A program made the translations under genes and the position numbers. A stretch of DNA of 64,000 nt from Mumia sp. ZJ1417 (GTDB lineage: Bacteria > Actinomycetota > Actinomycetes > Propionibacteriales > Nocardioidaceae): positions 2,480,001 through 2,544,000 of the forward strand of contig NZ_CP059901.1 in NCBI RefSeq assembly GCF_014127285.1. The letters are read 5' to 3'. This document shows positions 15,816 through 24,734 of the stretch, piece after piece. The notes below the pieces were generated by a model, which made no database searches, had not been told where the DNA came from, and worked only from the letters and a program-made list of their open reading frames with translations. The stretch's first letter is position 1, and the number at the start of each line of letters is the position of its first letter.

Positions 15816-17447
15816 TCAAGAATCACCGACCGTGGTCGACGCCTTCTCGGAGCCGTCTGCGACGCGCCGCGCCTTGCCACCGTTCACCGCCACTGTGGCG
15901 GCGTCGGCCCTTCCGACGGACACCTTGGCGGGCCCGACGACGCTGACGCGCTTGAACTCCCCCTTGGCGATGTCGCCCGTCCAGATCGTCGCGCCCGTCC
16001 CGTCGGTGACGGTGATCTTGGTGGGCTTCTTCTCCTTGCCACGGATGAGGAGATGGTTCGTGGTCGGGGCACCGAGACCGGCCAGCGACGACGGGTCGGT
16101 AGGCGGCGGCGCGACCTCGGTCGGGACGGCCGCGGGGGCGTCGGCATCGTCCCCGTTGCCGACGACGAGCTGCCCGATCCCCCAGATGATCGCGAGCACG
16201 AGGACGACGACAGTCACGGCGAGCCAGCTCCGGCCGCCGCGGGCGACGCGGATGGTCTGCGAGCCCGTCGCACGCTCGGCCTCGAAGACGGCACGAGCCG
16301 GGATCGGGGCCTGGGCGTACGAGGCGTCGTAGCGGGCGATCCACGGCGCGGGGTCGGCGCCGAGGGCGCGGGCGAGTGAGCGGAGGTGCCCGCGGGCATA
16401 GAAGTCGCCCCCGCAGGCCGACACGTCGTCAGCCTCGAGGGCTTCGATCACGTGAGGGCGGATACGGGTGCGCTCAGCAAGCCCGTCGATCGAGACTCCC
16501 GCGCTCTCGCGAGCGGTACGGAGGAGGTCGCCGAGGCCGGGAACGGTCTGCACGGTCTCAGACTCCGCGTCTTCCGGCTCGGACTCGGGCGCTGGCTCGT
16601 CGACCACGAGCGGAGGGGCAACGCGTGCCGCCGGGGCATCGATGACCAGCTCGGGGCGGCCACGGCTGGCACGCAGGGCGGTGACGACCTTGTATCCCGG
16701 GGCGAGCGCGGAGCTGCCCACGCTCTGGACCAGGCCGAGGTCGATCCGGGCAGGGGCGCTGACGGTGGGTTCGACAAGATCAGGGCCGCCCTCTCGTCCC
16801 CGATTCGGTCGATTCTCCACCGGATCCGGCTCGTCATTCGGTGGAGAATCGACCGAATCGGGGACGGGAGGGGCGGGATCGGGGACGGGAGGGATCGAAT
16901 CGGGGACGGGAGGGACGGGGGCGGCGGGATCGGGTCCGTCCTGCGGATCCGGGTCCGGCTCGACCACGATCTCGTCGTCGCCCGACAGCTGCCGCAGGGC
17001 GGCGGCCACGTCCTCGCTGCTCGCCCGTACGGCCAGCCCGAGCGGCACCACGAACGCCGTGCCGTCGGAGGCGACCACGTCGATCGCGCCGTCCGCGAGC
17101 AGGCCGCGCGGCTCCGCGAGCACGATGTGGTCGACGTCCGCCCACGGGAAGCCCCGCCACGCGTCACCGTGCCGGACCCGAACCCCGAGCGAGTCCGCGA
17201 CCAGCAGCGGGCTCCGGGCGTCGAACCAGCCGCGCCCGGCGAGCAGGCCGCCGCCCGCGAGCAGTCCCGCGACCAGCCAGAGCAGCATCGACCCTTCGGC
17301 GGCGCGCACGGCGTACGCGATCGCGAGCACACCCGCACCCACCGCGACGAGGGCCAGCACGCCGGCGCTGCGGCGTACCTCCAGCACCTCTCCCGCCCCC
17401 GTACCTGCGGGGTCGGGCGTTCGTCCCTGCTCCAGCCGATCCGTCAT
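15816..17447 (-). CDS. RodZ-like membrane HTH protein with extra N-terminal membrane/PH-like module
   Basis: A 543-aa composite. Residues about 305-370 form a RodZ-type helix-turn-helix (LGDLLRTARESAGVSIDGLA). A membrane helix lies at about 407-430, and a DUF4115 beta domain ends the protein. This part is the usual neighbour of ftsK and probably links the cell-wall or cytoskeleton machinery to the membrane. Unusually it is preceded by two helices (27-47, 53-71), a PH-like strand region (about 80-150), and a Pro/Asp-rich linker (160-230). The linker is encoded by a 21-nt tandem repeat and a 27-bp perfect palindrome. The start lies one base after the ftsK stop. The fusion could be an old merger of two adjacent genes; no frame break is visible. 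Confidence 0.85.
   Translation of the reverse strand: MTDRLEQGRTPDPAGTGAGEVLEVRRSAGVLALVAVGAGVLAIAYAVRAAEGSMLLWLVAGLLAGGGLLAGRGWFDARSPLLVADSLGVRVRHGDAWRGFPWADVDHIVLAEPRGLLADGAIDVVASDGTAFVVPLGLAVRASSEDVAAALRQLSGDDEIVVEPDPDPQDGPDPAAPVPPVPDSIPPVPDPAPPVPDSVDSPPNDEPDPVENRPNRGREGGPDLVEPTVSAPARIDLGLVQSVGSSALAPGYKVVTALRASRGRPELVIDAPAARVAPPLVVDEPAPESEPEDAESETVQTVPGLGDLLRTARESAGVSIDGLAERTRIRPHVIEALEADDVSACGGDFYARGHLRSLARALGADPAPWIARYDASYAQAPIPARAVFEAERATGSQTIRVARGGRSWLAVTVVVLVLAIIWGIGQLVVGNGDDADAPAAVPTEVAPPPTDPSSLAGLGAPTTNHLLIRGKEKKPTKITVTDGTGATIWTGDIAKGEFKRVSVVGPAKVSVGRADAATVAVNGGKARRVADGSEKASTTVGDS
16796..16865. repeat. Palindromic element A, copy 2 (inside the RodZ-like gene)
   Basis: Arms 16796-16822 and 16839-16865 are perfectly complementary over 27 bp around a 16-nt loop. 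The inner 22 nt (16801-16822) align with the other element A arms, sharing TTCTCCACCG exactly with the copy at 30.6 kb. It is translated in frame into linker residues around 206-229 of the RodZ-like protein. Confidence 0.9.
16858..16914. repeat. 21-nt tandem repeat encoding a PPVPDxx linker
   Basis: TCGGGGACGGGAGGG recurs exactly at 16858, 16879 and 16900, a period of 21 nt or seven codons. On the coding (minus) strand it encodes repeats of PPVPD plus two variable residues. The plus strand has many runs of three to five G, so G-quadruplex formation is possible. The array begins inside the right arm of element A copy 2. Confidence 0.85.
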
Positions 17448-17448
17448 G

Positions 17449-19983
17449 TCACTCTCCCCGCAGCGTCTCCAGGACCTCGTCCAGGTCGTCCGGCTTGATC
17501 ATCACGTCGCGCGCCTTCGAGCCCTCGCTGGGGCCGACGACGCCACGTGACTCGAGGATGTCCATCAGGCGGCCGGCCTTCGCGAAGCCGACGCGCAGCT
17601 TGCGCTGCAGCATCGAGGTCGATCCGAACTGCGTGTTGACGACCAGCTCGACGGCCTGCAGCACCAGATCGAGGTCGTCGCCGATGTCGTCGTCGAGATC
17701 GCGCTTGGTGGTCTGAGGCGCGGTCACGTCCTCGCGATAGACCGGCTGCAGCTGGTCCTTGCAGTGCTGGACGACCTCGCGGATCTCCTTCTCGGTGATC
17801 CAGGCGCCCTGCATGCGCACCGCCTTGTTGGCGCCCATCGGCAGGAAGAGTCCGTCACCGCCACCGACAAGCTTCTCGGCACCGGGCTGGTCGAGGATGA
17901 CGCGGCTGTCGGCCAGCGACGACGTCGCGAACGCGAGCCGGCTCGGCACGTTCGCCTTGATCAGGCCCGTGACGACGTCGACCGACGGCCGCTGCGTCGC
18001 GAGCACGAGGTGGATGCCTGCCGCACGCGCGAGCTGCGTGATGCGGACGATCGAGTCCTCCACATCGCGCGGCGCGACCATCATGAGGTCGGCGAGCTCG
18101 TCGACGACGACGAGCAGGTACGGATACGGGGCCAGGACGCGCTCGCTGCCCGGAGGGACCTTCACCGAACCCTCGCGTACGGCCTTGTTGAAGTCGTCGA
18201 TGTGGCGGAACCCGAAGTTGGCCAGATCGTCGTAGCGCAGGTCCATCTCGCGCACGACCCACTGCAGCGCCTCGGCGGCCTTCTTGGGGTTGGTGATGAT
18301 CTGCGTGATGAGGTGCGGGATGCCCTCGTACGCGGTGAGCTCCACGCGCTTGGGGTCGACGAGGATCATCCGCACCTCGTCGGGCGTCGAGCGCATGAGC
18401 ACCGACGAGATCATCGAGTTGATGAAGCTCGACTTGCCCGAGCCGGTGGCGCCAGCGACGAGGAGGTGCGGCATCTTCGCCATGTTGGCGACGACGAACC
18501 CACCCTCGACGTCCTTGCCGAGGCCCACGACCATCGGGTGGTGGTCGCTGCGCGCCCGGTTGGAGCGGAGCACGTCGCCGAGGGAGACGGTCTCCTTGTC
18601 GGTGTTGGGGATCTCGATGCCGATCGCTGACTTGCCGGGGATCGGCGAGAGGATGCGCACCTCGTTGGAGGCGACGGCGTACGAGATGTTCTTGGCGAGC
18701 GCGGTGATCTTCTCGACCTTGACGCCCTGGCCCAGCTCGATCTCGTACCGGGTGACCGTCGGGCCTCGCGTGTAGCCGGTGACCTCGGCATCGACGGCGA
18801 ACTCCTCGAGCACGGTCGTGAGCCGAGCGACGACGGCGTCGGAGGCCGCGGTACGCGCCTTGTGCGGGGTGCCCTCGCGGAGCATGTCGTTGGCCGGGAG
18901 GGTGTAGACGATGTCGCCGGACAGCGCGAGCTGCTCGGCGCGTGCCGGCAGCGGCGTCATCGGCGGCAGCTCGACCGGCTCGTCGTCGGGCGGGGCAGCC
19001 GCCGCGGGGACCTCCACGCCGACGGTGTCGTCGTCGGGGCTCGGCGCGTTCTTGGCCTTGGCCTTGCCCTTGCGGGCCCCGGTGTCGATGGTCGGCTCGT
19101 CGTCGGCGCCGACGACGAGCGGGTTGTCGTACGGGACGTCGCTGCCGGCACCGCCGCGCGGCGCGCGCTTGCGGGCGGGCCCGGCGGGGGCGGCATCGGG
19201 CTCGACGTGACGGCGGCCGAGGAGCAGGTCGCGTGCGCCGCGGATGCGGTCGGGGATGCGGTAGACGGGCGTGCCTGTGACGACCAGCAGACCGAAGAAC
19301 GCCAGCAGGACCAGCAGAGGAACGGTCACGTACGACGTGCGGAGCAGGTCGTCGAGCAGCTTGGAGACGCCGAAGCCGATCGCGCCACCCGCATCGCGGA
19401 TGCCGTCGCCACCCGCCTCGGACGGCTTGGGGATGCCGTTGGCGATCGAGACGATCCCGAGCGTGCCACCGGCGAGGGCCGCCCAGCCAATCACCTGGCG
19501 GCCGAGCGGACCGTTGGCCTCCGGGTCGCGCATCGTCCGGGCGCCGACCACGAACAGCGCCAGCGGCACGGTCCAGGCGAGCAGGCCGACGCTGTTGGAG
19601 ACGGCCTCGGCGACGGCAACGGTGACCGGGCTGTCGACCTGGAACCACACGGCCCCGACGACGACCACGCCGAGCCCGATGAGCGCGAGACCGATCCCGT
19701 CGCGGCGGTGTTCCGGGTCGAGGTCGCGTGCGGCCGTGCCGATGCTGCGGATGACTGCCCCGGTCATGCGGGCGAGGCCCATCCAGAGGGCACCGATGCC
19801 GCGCCCGATCACGCTGAGGGCACGGACGAACGGACCAGGGCCGGTCCTCGGCGGCGGGGCCGGCGGCTGACGCTTGGTCGAGCCACGGCCGCGCTGCTGC
19901 GGACGTCGGTCCTGGCCTCCGGACGACCGCGAGCTCTTCTTCTTGGACGACCCTCGCGGTGGGGAAGACGTACGGCTCGCCAT
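17449..19983 (-). CDS. ftsK: DNA translocase FtsK
   Basis: An 844-aa septal DNA pump that moves chromosome termini at division. A basic N-terminal tail leads to four membrane helices (about residues 80-240). A variable linker and the FtsK alpha-beta motor domain follow: Walker A GATGSGKSS, Walker B LLVVVDELADLMM, and ATQRPSVDVVTGLIKANVPS. The C-terminal gamma winged helix (LRVGFAKAGRLMDILESRGV) recognises KOPS. ATG 19983 begins MASRTSS; no strong ribosome site is visible. The convergent-looking plus-strand frame here is a shadow. Length is typical of actinobacterial FtsK. Confidence 0.95.
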   Translation of the reverse strand: MASRTSSPPRGSSKKKSSRSSGGQDRRPQQRGRGSTKRQPPAPPPRTGPGPFVRALSVIGRGIGALWMGLARMTGAVIRSIGTAARDLDPEHRRDGIGLALIGLGVVVVGAVWFQVDSPVTVAVAEAVSNSVGLLAWTVPLALFVVGARTMRDPEANGPLGRQVIGWAALAGGTLGIVSIANGIPKPSEAGGDGIRDAGGAIGFGVSKLLDDLLRTSYVTVPLLVLLAFFGLLVVTGTPVYRIPDRIRGARDLLLGRRHVEPDAAPAGPARKRAPRGGAGSDVPYDNPLVVGADDEPTIDTGARKGKAKAKNAPSPDDDTVGVEVPAAAAPPDDEPVELPPMTPLPARAEQLALSGDIVYTLPANDMLREGTPHKARTAASDAVVARLTTVLEEFAVDAEVTGYTRGPTVTRYEIELGQGVKVEKITALAKNISYAVASNEVRILSPIPGKSAIGIEIPNTDKETVSLGDVLRSNRARSDHHPMVVGLGKDVEGGFVVANMAKMPHLLVAGATGSGKSSFINSMISSVLMRSTPDEVRMILVDPKRVELTAYEGIPHLITQIITNPKKAAEALQWVVREMDLRYDDLANFGFRHIDDFNKAVREGSVKVPPGSERVLAPYPYLLVVVDELADLMMVAPRDVEDSIVRITQLARAAGIHLVLATQRPSVDVVTGLIKANVPSRLAFATSSLADSRVILDQPGAEKLVGGGDGLFLPMGANKAVRMQGAWITEKEIREVVQHCKDQLQPVYREDVTAPQTTKRDLDDDIGDDLDLVLQAVELVVNTQFGSTSMLQRKLRVGFAKAGRLMDILESRGVVGPSEGSKARDVMIKPDDLDEVLETLRGE

Positions 19984-20083
19984 GCTGGCGAGCCTAAGGG
20001 CGCGCCACGCCGTTCTGCGGTATCCCACGCCGGGCGTCCCCGCCGTTCCGTACGGGCCGTCCGTCGGCGGGCGCGCGGCCGGC

Positions 20084-20110
20084 TGTCACACGTCGACGTC
20101 GGGCGGTGTC
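20084..20110 (+). promoter_or_regulatory. ECF41-type promoter candidate
   Basis: TGTCACA at 20084-20090 matches the -35 motif known for ECF41 sigma factors. It is followed after 16 nt by TGTC (20107-20110), close to the CGTC -10 motif. It stands 34 bases before the ATG of the carboxymuconolactone decarboxylase gene that precedes the ECF41 sigma gene, as expected for autoregulation. Confidence 0.6.
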
Positions 20111-20143
20111 TTCATGCCAAGACCACCCCACCGAGGAGGAAAC

Positions 20144-20731
20144 ATGACCACCACCCGCGTACCGCCAACCGAGATCACCGGCCTGTACGGCGCCGCCGTG
20201 AAGAGGTTCAGCCGCAAGATGTTCGGTGACGTCCCCGAAGGGCTCGGCGTGCTCTGGAACAACCCGCCGGTCCTCAAGGCCAGCCTCTCCCTCAGCACGA
20301 AGACCGCGAAGTGGGACAAGTGCGACAAGAGCCTCAAGTCATACGCCCACATGGCTGTCGCCTCACTGATCGGCTGCTCGTTCTGTCTGGACCTCGGCTA
20401 TTTCCAGTCGCACCACGAGGGACTCGACGTCGACAAGGCCCGCGAGGTGCCGCGGTGGCGCGAGTCCGACGTGTTCACGTCGCTCGAGCGTGACGTCCTG
20501 GAGTACGCCGAGGCGATGTCGCAGACGCCGCCGACCGTGACGGACGCGCTGTCCGCACGGCTGCTCGACCAGCTCGGCGCGCCGGCGCTCGTCGAGCTGA
20601 CGACCTGGATCGCGATCGCCAACCAGATGGCCCGCGGCAACGTCGCGCTCGGCATCGAAGGTCAGGGCTACGCGGCCGCCTGCGGTCTGGCACCGCTCGC
20701 GACCCCGAGCGGCGTAACGTCGCCGGCATGA
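20144..20731 (+). CDS. Carboxymuconolactone decarboxylase / AhpD-like protein
   Basis: A 195-aa CMD-family protein. The AhpD-type redox pair is CSFC (Cys78, Cys81) in a helix beginning ASLIGCSFCLDLG, so a thiol or peroxidase-like role is more likely than true decarboxylation. ATG 20144 has GAGGAGGA five to twelve bases upstream. Its end overlaps the sigma factor start (ATGA). CMD, oxidoreductase and epimerase (COE) genes are the established partners and main targets of ECF41 sigma factors, which fits this pair and the promoter upstream. Confidence 0.92.
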   Translation: MTTTRVPPTEITGLYGAAVKRFSRKMFGDVPEGLGVLWNNPPVLKASLSLSTKTAKWDKCDKSLKSYAHMAVASLIGCSFCLDLGYFQSHHEGLDVDKAREVPRWRESDVFTSLERDVLEYAEAMSQTPPTVTDALSARLLDQLGAPALVELTTWIAIANQMARGNVALGIEGQGYAAACGLAPLATPSGVTSPA

Positions 20732-21603
20732 CCGACCCGTTCGTGGCCCACCGCAGCCTCCTGTTCACGGTCGCGTACGAGATGCTCGGCTCCGCTGCGG
20801 ACGCCGAGGATGTCGTCCAGGACACGTGGCTGAGGTGGGCCGGGCTCGACACGTCCGCACGGGCCGAGGTCCGCGACCCGCGCGCCTTCCTCGTCCGGAT
20901 CGTGACCCGCCAGTCGCTCAACCGGATGCGCACAGTGTCGCGGCGCCGGGAGGACTACGTCGGCCAGTGGCTCCCCGAGCCGCTGCTGACCAGCCCCGAC
21001 GTGGCCGACGACGTCGAGCTCGCCGAGAGCGTGTCGTTCGCGATGCTCACCGTGCTCGAGACGCTCGCGCCGACCGAGCGGGCCGTGTTCGTGCTGCGCG
21101 AGGTGTTCGAGGCCCCGTACGACGAGATCGCGGAGGCCGTCGACAAGTCTCCGGCTGCGGTGCGGCAGATCGCGCACCGTGCCCGTACGCGGGTCGCCGA
21201 GCGGCGCCCGCGCGCGACGGTGGACCGGGGGCAACAGGAGGCGGTCGTCCAGCAGTTCATGGCGGCGCTGAGCGGAGGAGACCTGCAAGCACTGATGGAC
21301 GTGCTCGCACCCGACGTCGTCGCGGTGGGCGACGGAGGCGGGCTCGCCCCCGCAGCCAAGCGGCCGATCGTCGGCGCCGACCGTGTGGCGCGTCTGCTGA
21401 TGGCGTTCTCGCGGCAGCAGGCCGCGTACACGATGTCGCCGACGTGGCTCAACGGTGCACCTGCGGCGCGGGTCGATCTCGATGGCGCGGCCGCCGGCGT
21501 GGTCAGCGTGGTGGTCGAGGACGGCCGGATCACGCGCCTCTACGCCGTCGCGAACCCGCACAAGCTCGGCCGACTCGGCGAGGAGGCCGCGCTGACGCGC
21601 TGA
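20728..21603 (+). CDS. sigJ: ECF41 family RNA polymerase sigma factor (SigJ-like)
   Basis: A 291-aa sigma-70 factor. Region 2 (FTVAYEMLGSAADAEDVVQD) and region 4 (ALAPTERAVFVLREVFEAPY) are followed by a SnoaL-like C-terminal domain of about 110 residues. ECF41 hallmarks are seen: WLPEP at residues 81-85, DGGG near 205, and NPHKL near the end (family NPDKL, here with His). The C-terminal domain controls activity in place of an anti-sigma factor. It is co-translated with the CMD gene. The symbol sigJ follows mycobacterial usage and is approximate. Confidence 0.92.
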   Translation: MTDPFVAHRSLLFTVAYEMLGSAADAEDVVQDTWLRWAGLDTSARAEVRDPRAFLVRIVTRQSLNRMRTVSRRREDYVGQWLPEPLLTSPDVADDVELAESVSFAMLTVLETLAPTERAVFVLREVFEAPYDEIAEAVDKSPAAVRQIAHRARTRVAERRPRATVDRGQQEAVVQQFMAALSGGDLQALMDVLAPDVVAVGDGGGLAPAAKRPIVGADRVARLLMAFSRQQAAYTMSPTWLNGAPAARVDLDGAAAGVVSVVVEDGRITRLYAVANPHKLGRLGEEAALTR

Positions 21604-21634
21604 GCCAGCGCCCCGCCCACCACCGCCCGTACGG

Positions 21635-22891
21635 TCAGAAGGCCACCGGATCGCGCACGATCGGGCACGTCATGCAGTGCCCGCCCCCGCGCCCGCGCCC
21701 GAGCTCGGCGCCGACGATCGTGATGACCTCGACCCCGGCCTTGCGCAGCAGCGCATTGGTCTCCGTGTTGCGGTCGTACGTGAACACGACCCCGGGCTCG
21801 AGCGCGACGGCGTTGTTGCCGGAGTCCCACTGCTGGCGCTCCGACGCATACACGTCGCCCCCGGTCTCGATCACCCGCAGCTCCGGCAGCCCGAGCGACT
21901 GCGCGACGACCTCGACGAACCGCCCCTCCCCCTCGTCGACGACCTCGACGCCAGGCTCGGTGTCGCTCGGAAAGAGCGAGAACGTGTGGACGGCGTCCAT
22001 GATCCGCGGGTACAGCGTGACGACGTCGCGGTCGGCGAACGTGAAGACGGTGTCGAGGTGCATCGCGGCGCGCAGCTTCGGCATCCCCGCGACCACGACG
22101 CGCTCGGCCGCGCCCTGCGCGAACAGCGCCTGCGCCACCTGCGTGATCGCGTGCCGCGAGGTGCGCTCGCTCATGCCCATGAGCACGACGCCGTTGCCGA
22201 CGGGCATGATGTCGCCGCCCTCGAACGTCGCCTGCCCCCAGTCGAGCTCCGGGTCACCCCACCAGACGGTCGAGCCGACGAAGTCCGGGTGGAACCCGTA
22301 GATCGCCTTCATCAGCAGCGTCTCGTCGTGCCGTGCCGGCCAGAACAACGGGTTGAGCGTCACTCCTCCGTACAGCCAGCACGTCGTGTCACGGGTGTAG
22401 AGCGTGTTGGGCAGTGGCGGCATCAGATACTCCTGGACGCCGGTCGACTCGCGCGCCATCGCCAGGTACGAGGTCCGGTAGTCCTCGGGCAGGTCCACCG
22501 TCGCCATGCCGCCGATCAGCAGCTCGGCGAGGGCCGCCGGGGTGAGCGTCTCGAGGTACGACCGGGTGCCGTCGAGGAGCCCCAGCCCGACCTCGTTCGC
22601 GACGATCTTGCGGTCGAGCAGCCAGTCACGTGCCTCGGGGACGGCGACCGTCTGCGCGAGCAGGTCGTGCAGCTCGACGACCTCGACGCCACGGTTCGTG
22701 AGCTTGTTGACGAAGTCGGCGTGGTCGCGCTGCGCGTTCTCGACCCACATCACGTCGTCGAACAGCAGGTCGTCGGCGTTCGTCGGGGTGAGCCGCCGGT
22801 GCGCGAGCCCGGGACGACAGACGAGCACCTTGCGGAGCCGGCCGACCTCGGAGTGGACTCCGTACGAGCCTGCGGGGGCCGTTTCGGTCAT
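21635..22891 (-). CDS. arcA: Arginine deiminase
   Basis: A 418-aa cytoplasmic enzyme converting arginine to citrulline and ammonia. Guanidino-group-modifying motifs are present: FEGGD, MHLDTVF and the catalytic Cys in GGGHCMTCP about twelve residues from the end. The N-terminus [17 protein letters not shown] is typical. It lies 21 bases after the amino-acid antiporter gene. The usual partners arcB and arcC are not in the window, so the full ATP-yielding pathway cannot be claimed. Converges with sigJ over 31 bp. Confidence 0.95.
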   Translation of the reverse strand: MTETAPAGSYGVHSEVGRLRKVLVCRPGLAHRRLTPTNADDLLFDDVMWVENAQRDHADFVNKLTNRGVEVVELHDLLAQTVAVPEARDWLLDRKIVANEVGLGLLDGTRSYLETLTPAALAELLIGGMATVDLPEDYRTSYLAMARESTGVQEYLMPPLPNTLYTRDTTCWLYGGVTLNPLFWPARHDETLLMKAIYGFHPDFVGSTVWWGDPELDWGQATFEGGDIMPVGNGVVLMGMSERTSRHAITQVAQALFAQGAAERVVVAGMPKLRAAMHLDTVFTFADRDVVTLYPRIMDAVHTFSLFPSDTEPGVEVVDEGEGRFVEVVAQSLGLPELRVIETGGDVYASERQQWDSGNNAVALEPGVVFTYDRNTETNALLRKAGVEVITIVGAELGRGRGGGHCMTCPIVRDPVAF

Positions 22892-22912
22892 GGCGGTGCC
22901 TTTCTGAGGAGG

Positions 22913-24364
22913 TCAGAGGGTGATGCGGCCGGTCCAGAGCGCGGTGACAGCGGCGATCGCTCCGACGACGATGAGGACGAACAGCGCGATCTCGGTGGGG
23001 GTGAACAGGCGGCGCCCGTTCTCGGTGCGCGCCTTGACGTACAGGAGCGTCGCCGGAGCGAGGATCAGCGTCGACAGCAGGAGGAACTCGAGCCCGGCGG
23101 CGTCGAAGAGGAACAGCGTGTACGCCGTGGCGATACCGGCGACGATCGTCTCCGTACGACGTGTGCGGGCGGAGACACCCTCGTACGCCTCGCCCGTCAG
23201 GCCGAGCTTGAGGGCGTACGCGGCGGCGAGGAGGTACGGCAGCAGCGCGAGGCTCGTGCTCAGGTCGAGCATGAAGTTGAGCGCGTCCTCGATGACGAGG
23301 GTGAGCGCGAGGAGTGCCTGGACGCCGAGCGACGTCACAACGAGCGCCGTGATGGGGGTGCCCTTCTCGTTCTCCTGGCCGAGGAACCGCGGGAAGTCGT
23401 CGTTGCGTGCCGGGATGTACATGACCTCGGCGGCCATCAGGGTCCACGCGAGATAGGCCCCGAGCACCGACACGATGACCGCGGCGCTGATGAAGACCTC
23501 GCCCCAGTTGCCCACGACCGACTCGAAGACGCCGACCATCGAGGGCTGGCGGGTGTCGGCGAGCTCCGGCTGCGGCATCACCGAATAGCTGGACAGCGTG
23601 ACGAGCGCGAACAGCGACAGCACGCTGAGGAACCCGAGCACCGTCGCGCGTCCGACGTCGGAGCGCTTCTTGGCGTAGCGCGAGTAGACGCTCGCGCCCT
23701 CGATCCCGATGAACACGAACGTCGTGATGATCATCGTGTTGCGGACCTGCTCGTCGAGGTTGCCGAGGTCGCCGTAGCCGTACGCGGTCCAGTTGTCGGC
23801 GAACACGCCCGCGTCGAAGTTCGCGAACAGCACGATGATGAACACGATGATCGGGAGGATCTTGAAGACGGTGACGATCCGGTTGATGATCGCCGCGTCG
23901 CGCACCCCGCGGGCGATCAGGTAGTGGAAGCACCACACGCCCGCCGTCCCCAGCGCCACCGCGAGGAGCGTGTCGCCGTCGCCGAAGCCGTCGAAGAACG
24001 CGCCGAGCGTGGCGGTGATGAACACCCAGTAGAACGTGTTGCCCGCGACCGCACTCGCCCAGAACCCGATCGCGGAGTTGAAACCCGCATAGTCGCCAAA
24101 CCCTGCCTTGGCGTAGATGAACACACCAGAGTCGAGGTTGGGTTTGCGGATCGCGAGGTTCTGGAAGACGAAGGCCAGCATCAGCATGCCCGCACCCGCG
24201 ATCGCCCACGCGATGAGCGACCCGAGGATGCCCGTCGCGACGCCGAACCGCGCCGGCAGCGAGAACACGCCCGCGCCGACCATGCCGCCGACCACCATCG
24301 CGGTGAGCGTCGGGAGGCTCATCTTGTTGGCCGTCGACGGTGCCTCTGCGTCAGTCGCGCTCAT
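22913..24364 (-). CDS. arcD: APC-family basic amino-acid/polyamine antiporter (ArcD-like)
   Basis: A 483-aa membrane protein with about twelve to thirteen helices. The APC entry motif MVVGGMVGAGVFSLP is at residues 23-37. Sequence such as RNDDFPRFLGQENEKGTP matches the basic amino-acid/polyamine antiporter group that includes arginine:ornithine exchangers. Position directly upstream of arcA supports arginine uptake coupled to product export. With no arcB nearby, citrulline rather than ornithine exchange is also possible. A 7-bp inverted repeat lies just upstream of the ATG. Confidence 0.9.
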   Translation of the reverse strand: MSATDAEAPSTANKMSLPTLTAMVVGGMVGAGVFSLPARFGVATGILGSLIAWAIAGAGMLMLAFVFQNLAIRKPNLDSGVFIYAKAGFGDYAGFNSAIGFWASAVAGNTFYWVFITATLGAFFDGFGDGDTLLAVALGTAGVWCFHYLIARGVRDAAIINRIVTVFKILPIIVFIIVLFANFDAGVFADNWTAYGYGDLGNLDEQVRNTMIITTFVFIGIEGASVYSRYAKKRSDVGRATVLGFLSVLSLFALVTLSSYSVMPQPELADTRQPSMVGVFESVVGNWGEVFISAAVIVSVLGAYLAWTLMAAEVMYIPARNDDFPRFLGQENEKGTPITALVVTSLGVQALLALTLVIEDALNFMLDLSTSLALLPYLLAAAYALKLGLTGEAYEGVSARTRRTETIVAGIATAYTLFLFDAAGLEFLLLSTLILAPATLLYVKARTENGRRLFTPTEIALFVLIVVGAIAAVTALWTGRITL

Positions 24365-24370
24365 GGCTCT

Positions 24371-24391
24371 CCCTGACTCGTGTTGTCAGGG
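24371..24391 (-). promoter_or_regulatory. Inverted repeat in the arcD leader
   Basis: CCCTGAC (24371-24377) and GTCAGGG (24385-24391) are perfectly complementary around seven bases, beginning six bases before the arcD ATG. It may be an operator or an RNA hairpin hiding the ribosome site. The regulator is unknown. No other feature is seen between 24392 and 24477. Confidence 0.3.
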
Positions 24392-24477
24392 GTGAGGCTA
24401 GGGGTGCGGGCGCTGCGCCGCACGGCAAGCGCACGTGGCGGCGGCGGGCTGGGCGGATGCGCGACCACGACTGAAGG

Positions 24478-24734
24478 TCACTCCACCGACGGATCCAGCG
24501 AGACGGTGACGCGTTCGGCCCACAGCCGCGCCGAGATCTCCAGCGTCACCAGGTCGACGTAGCGCCCATGGACTGACAGATCCGCCACCTGCCCCCGTGC
24601 GTCAACGGGGAACCCTCTGGGTCGCGATCCTCGGGTCCAGCAGGGTCCCATTCGTCGACACGTGCACGAGCGAACTCGTACAGGTTCCCGGGCACGATCA
24701 CACCAACGACCTCACGCCGCCCGGACCGCGTCAC
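24478..24734 (-). pseudogene. Small ORF after cbiX, apparently frameshifted
   Basis: A GTG at 24734 overlaps the cbiX stop (GTGA), the same coupling seen through the operon. The frame starts MTRSGRREVVGVIVPGNLY but ends early at 24546 in unlikely sequence. A second frame ending at 24478 reads like protein (LVTLEISARLWAERVTVSLD). Adding one base in the run of four G at 24607-24610 would join them into one protein of about 85 aa. It may be a one-base deletion, a sequencing error or true decay. The product family is not recognised. Confidence 0.4.

Noticed and set aside
16858-16914. Possible CRISPR-like repeats
   Set aside because: Units are tandem with a 21-nt period, in frame in a gene, with no unique spacers and no cas genes in the window.
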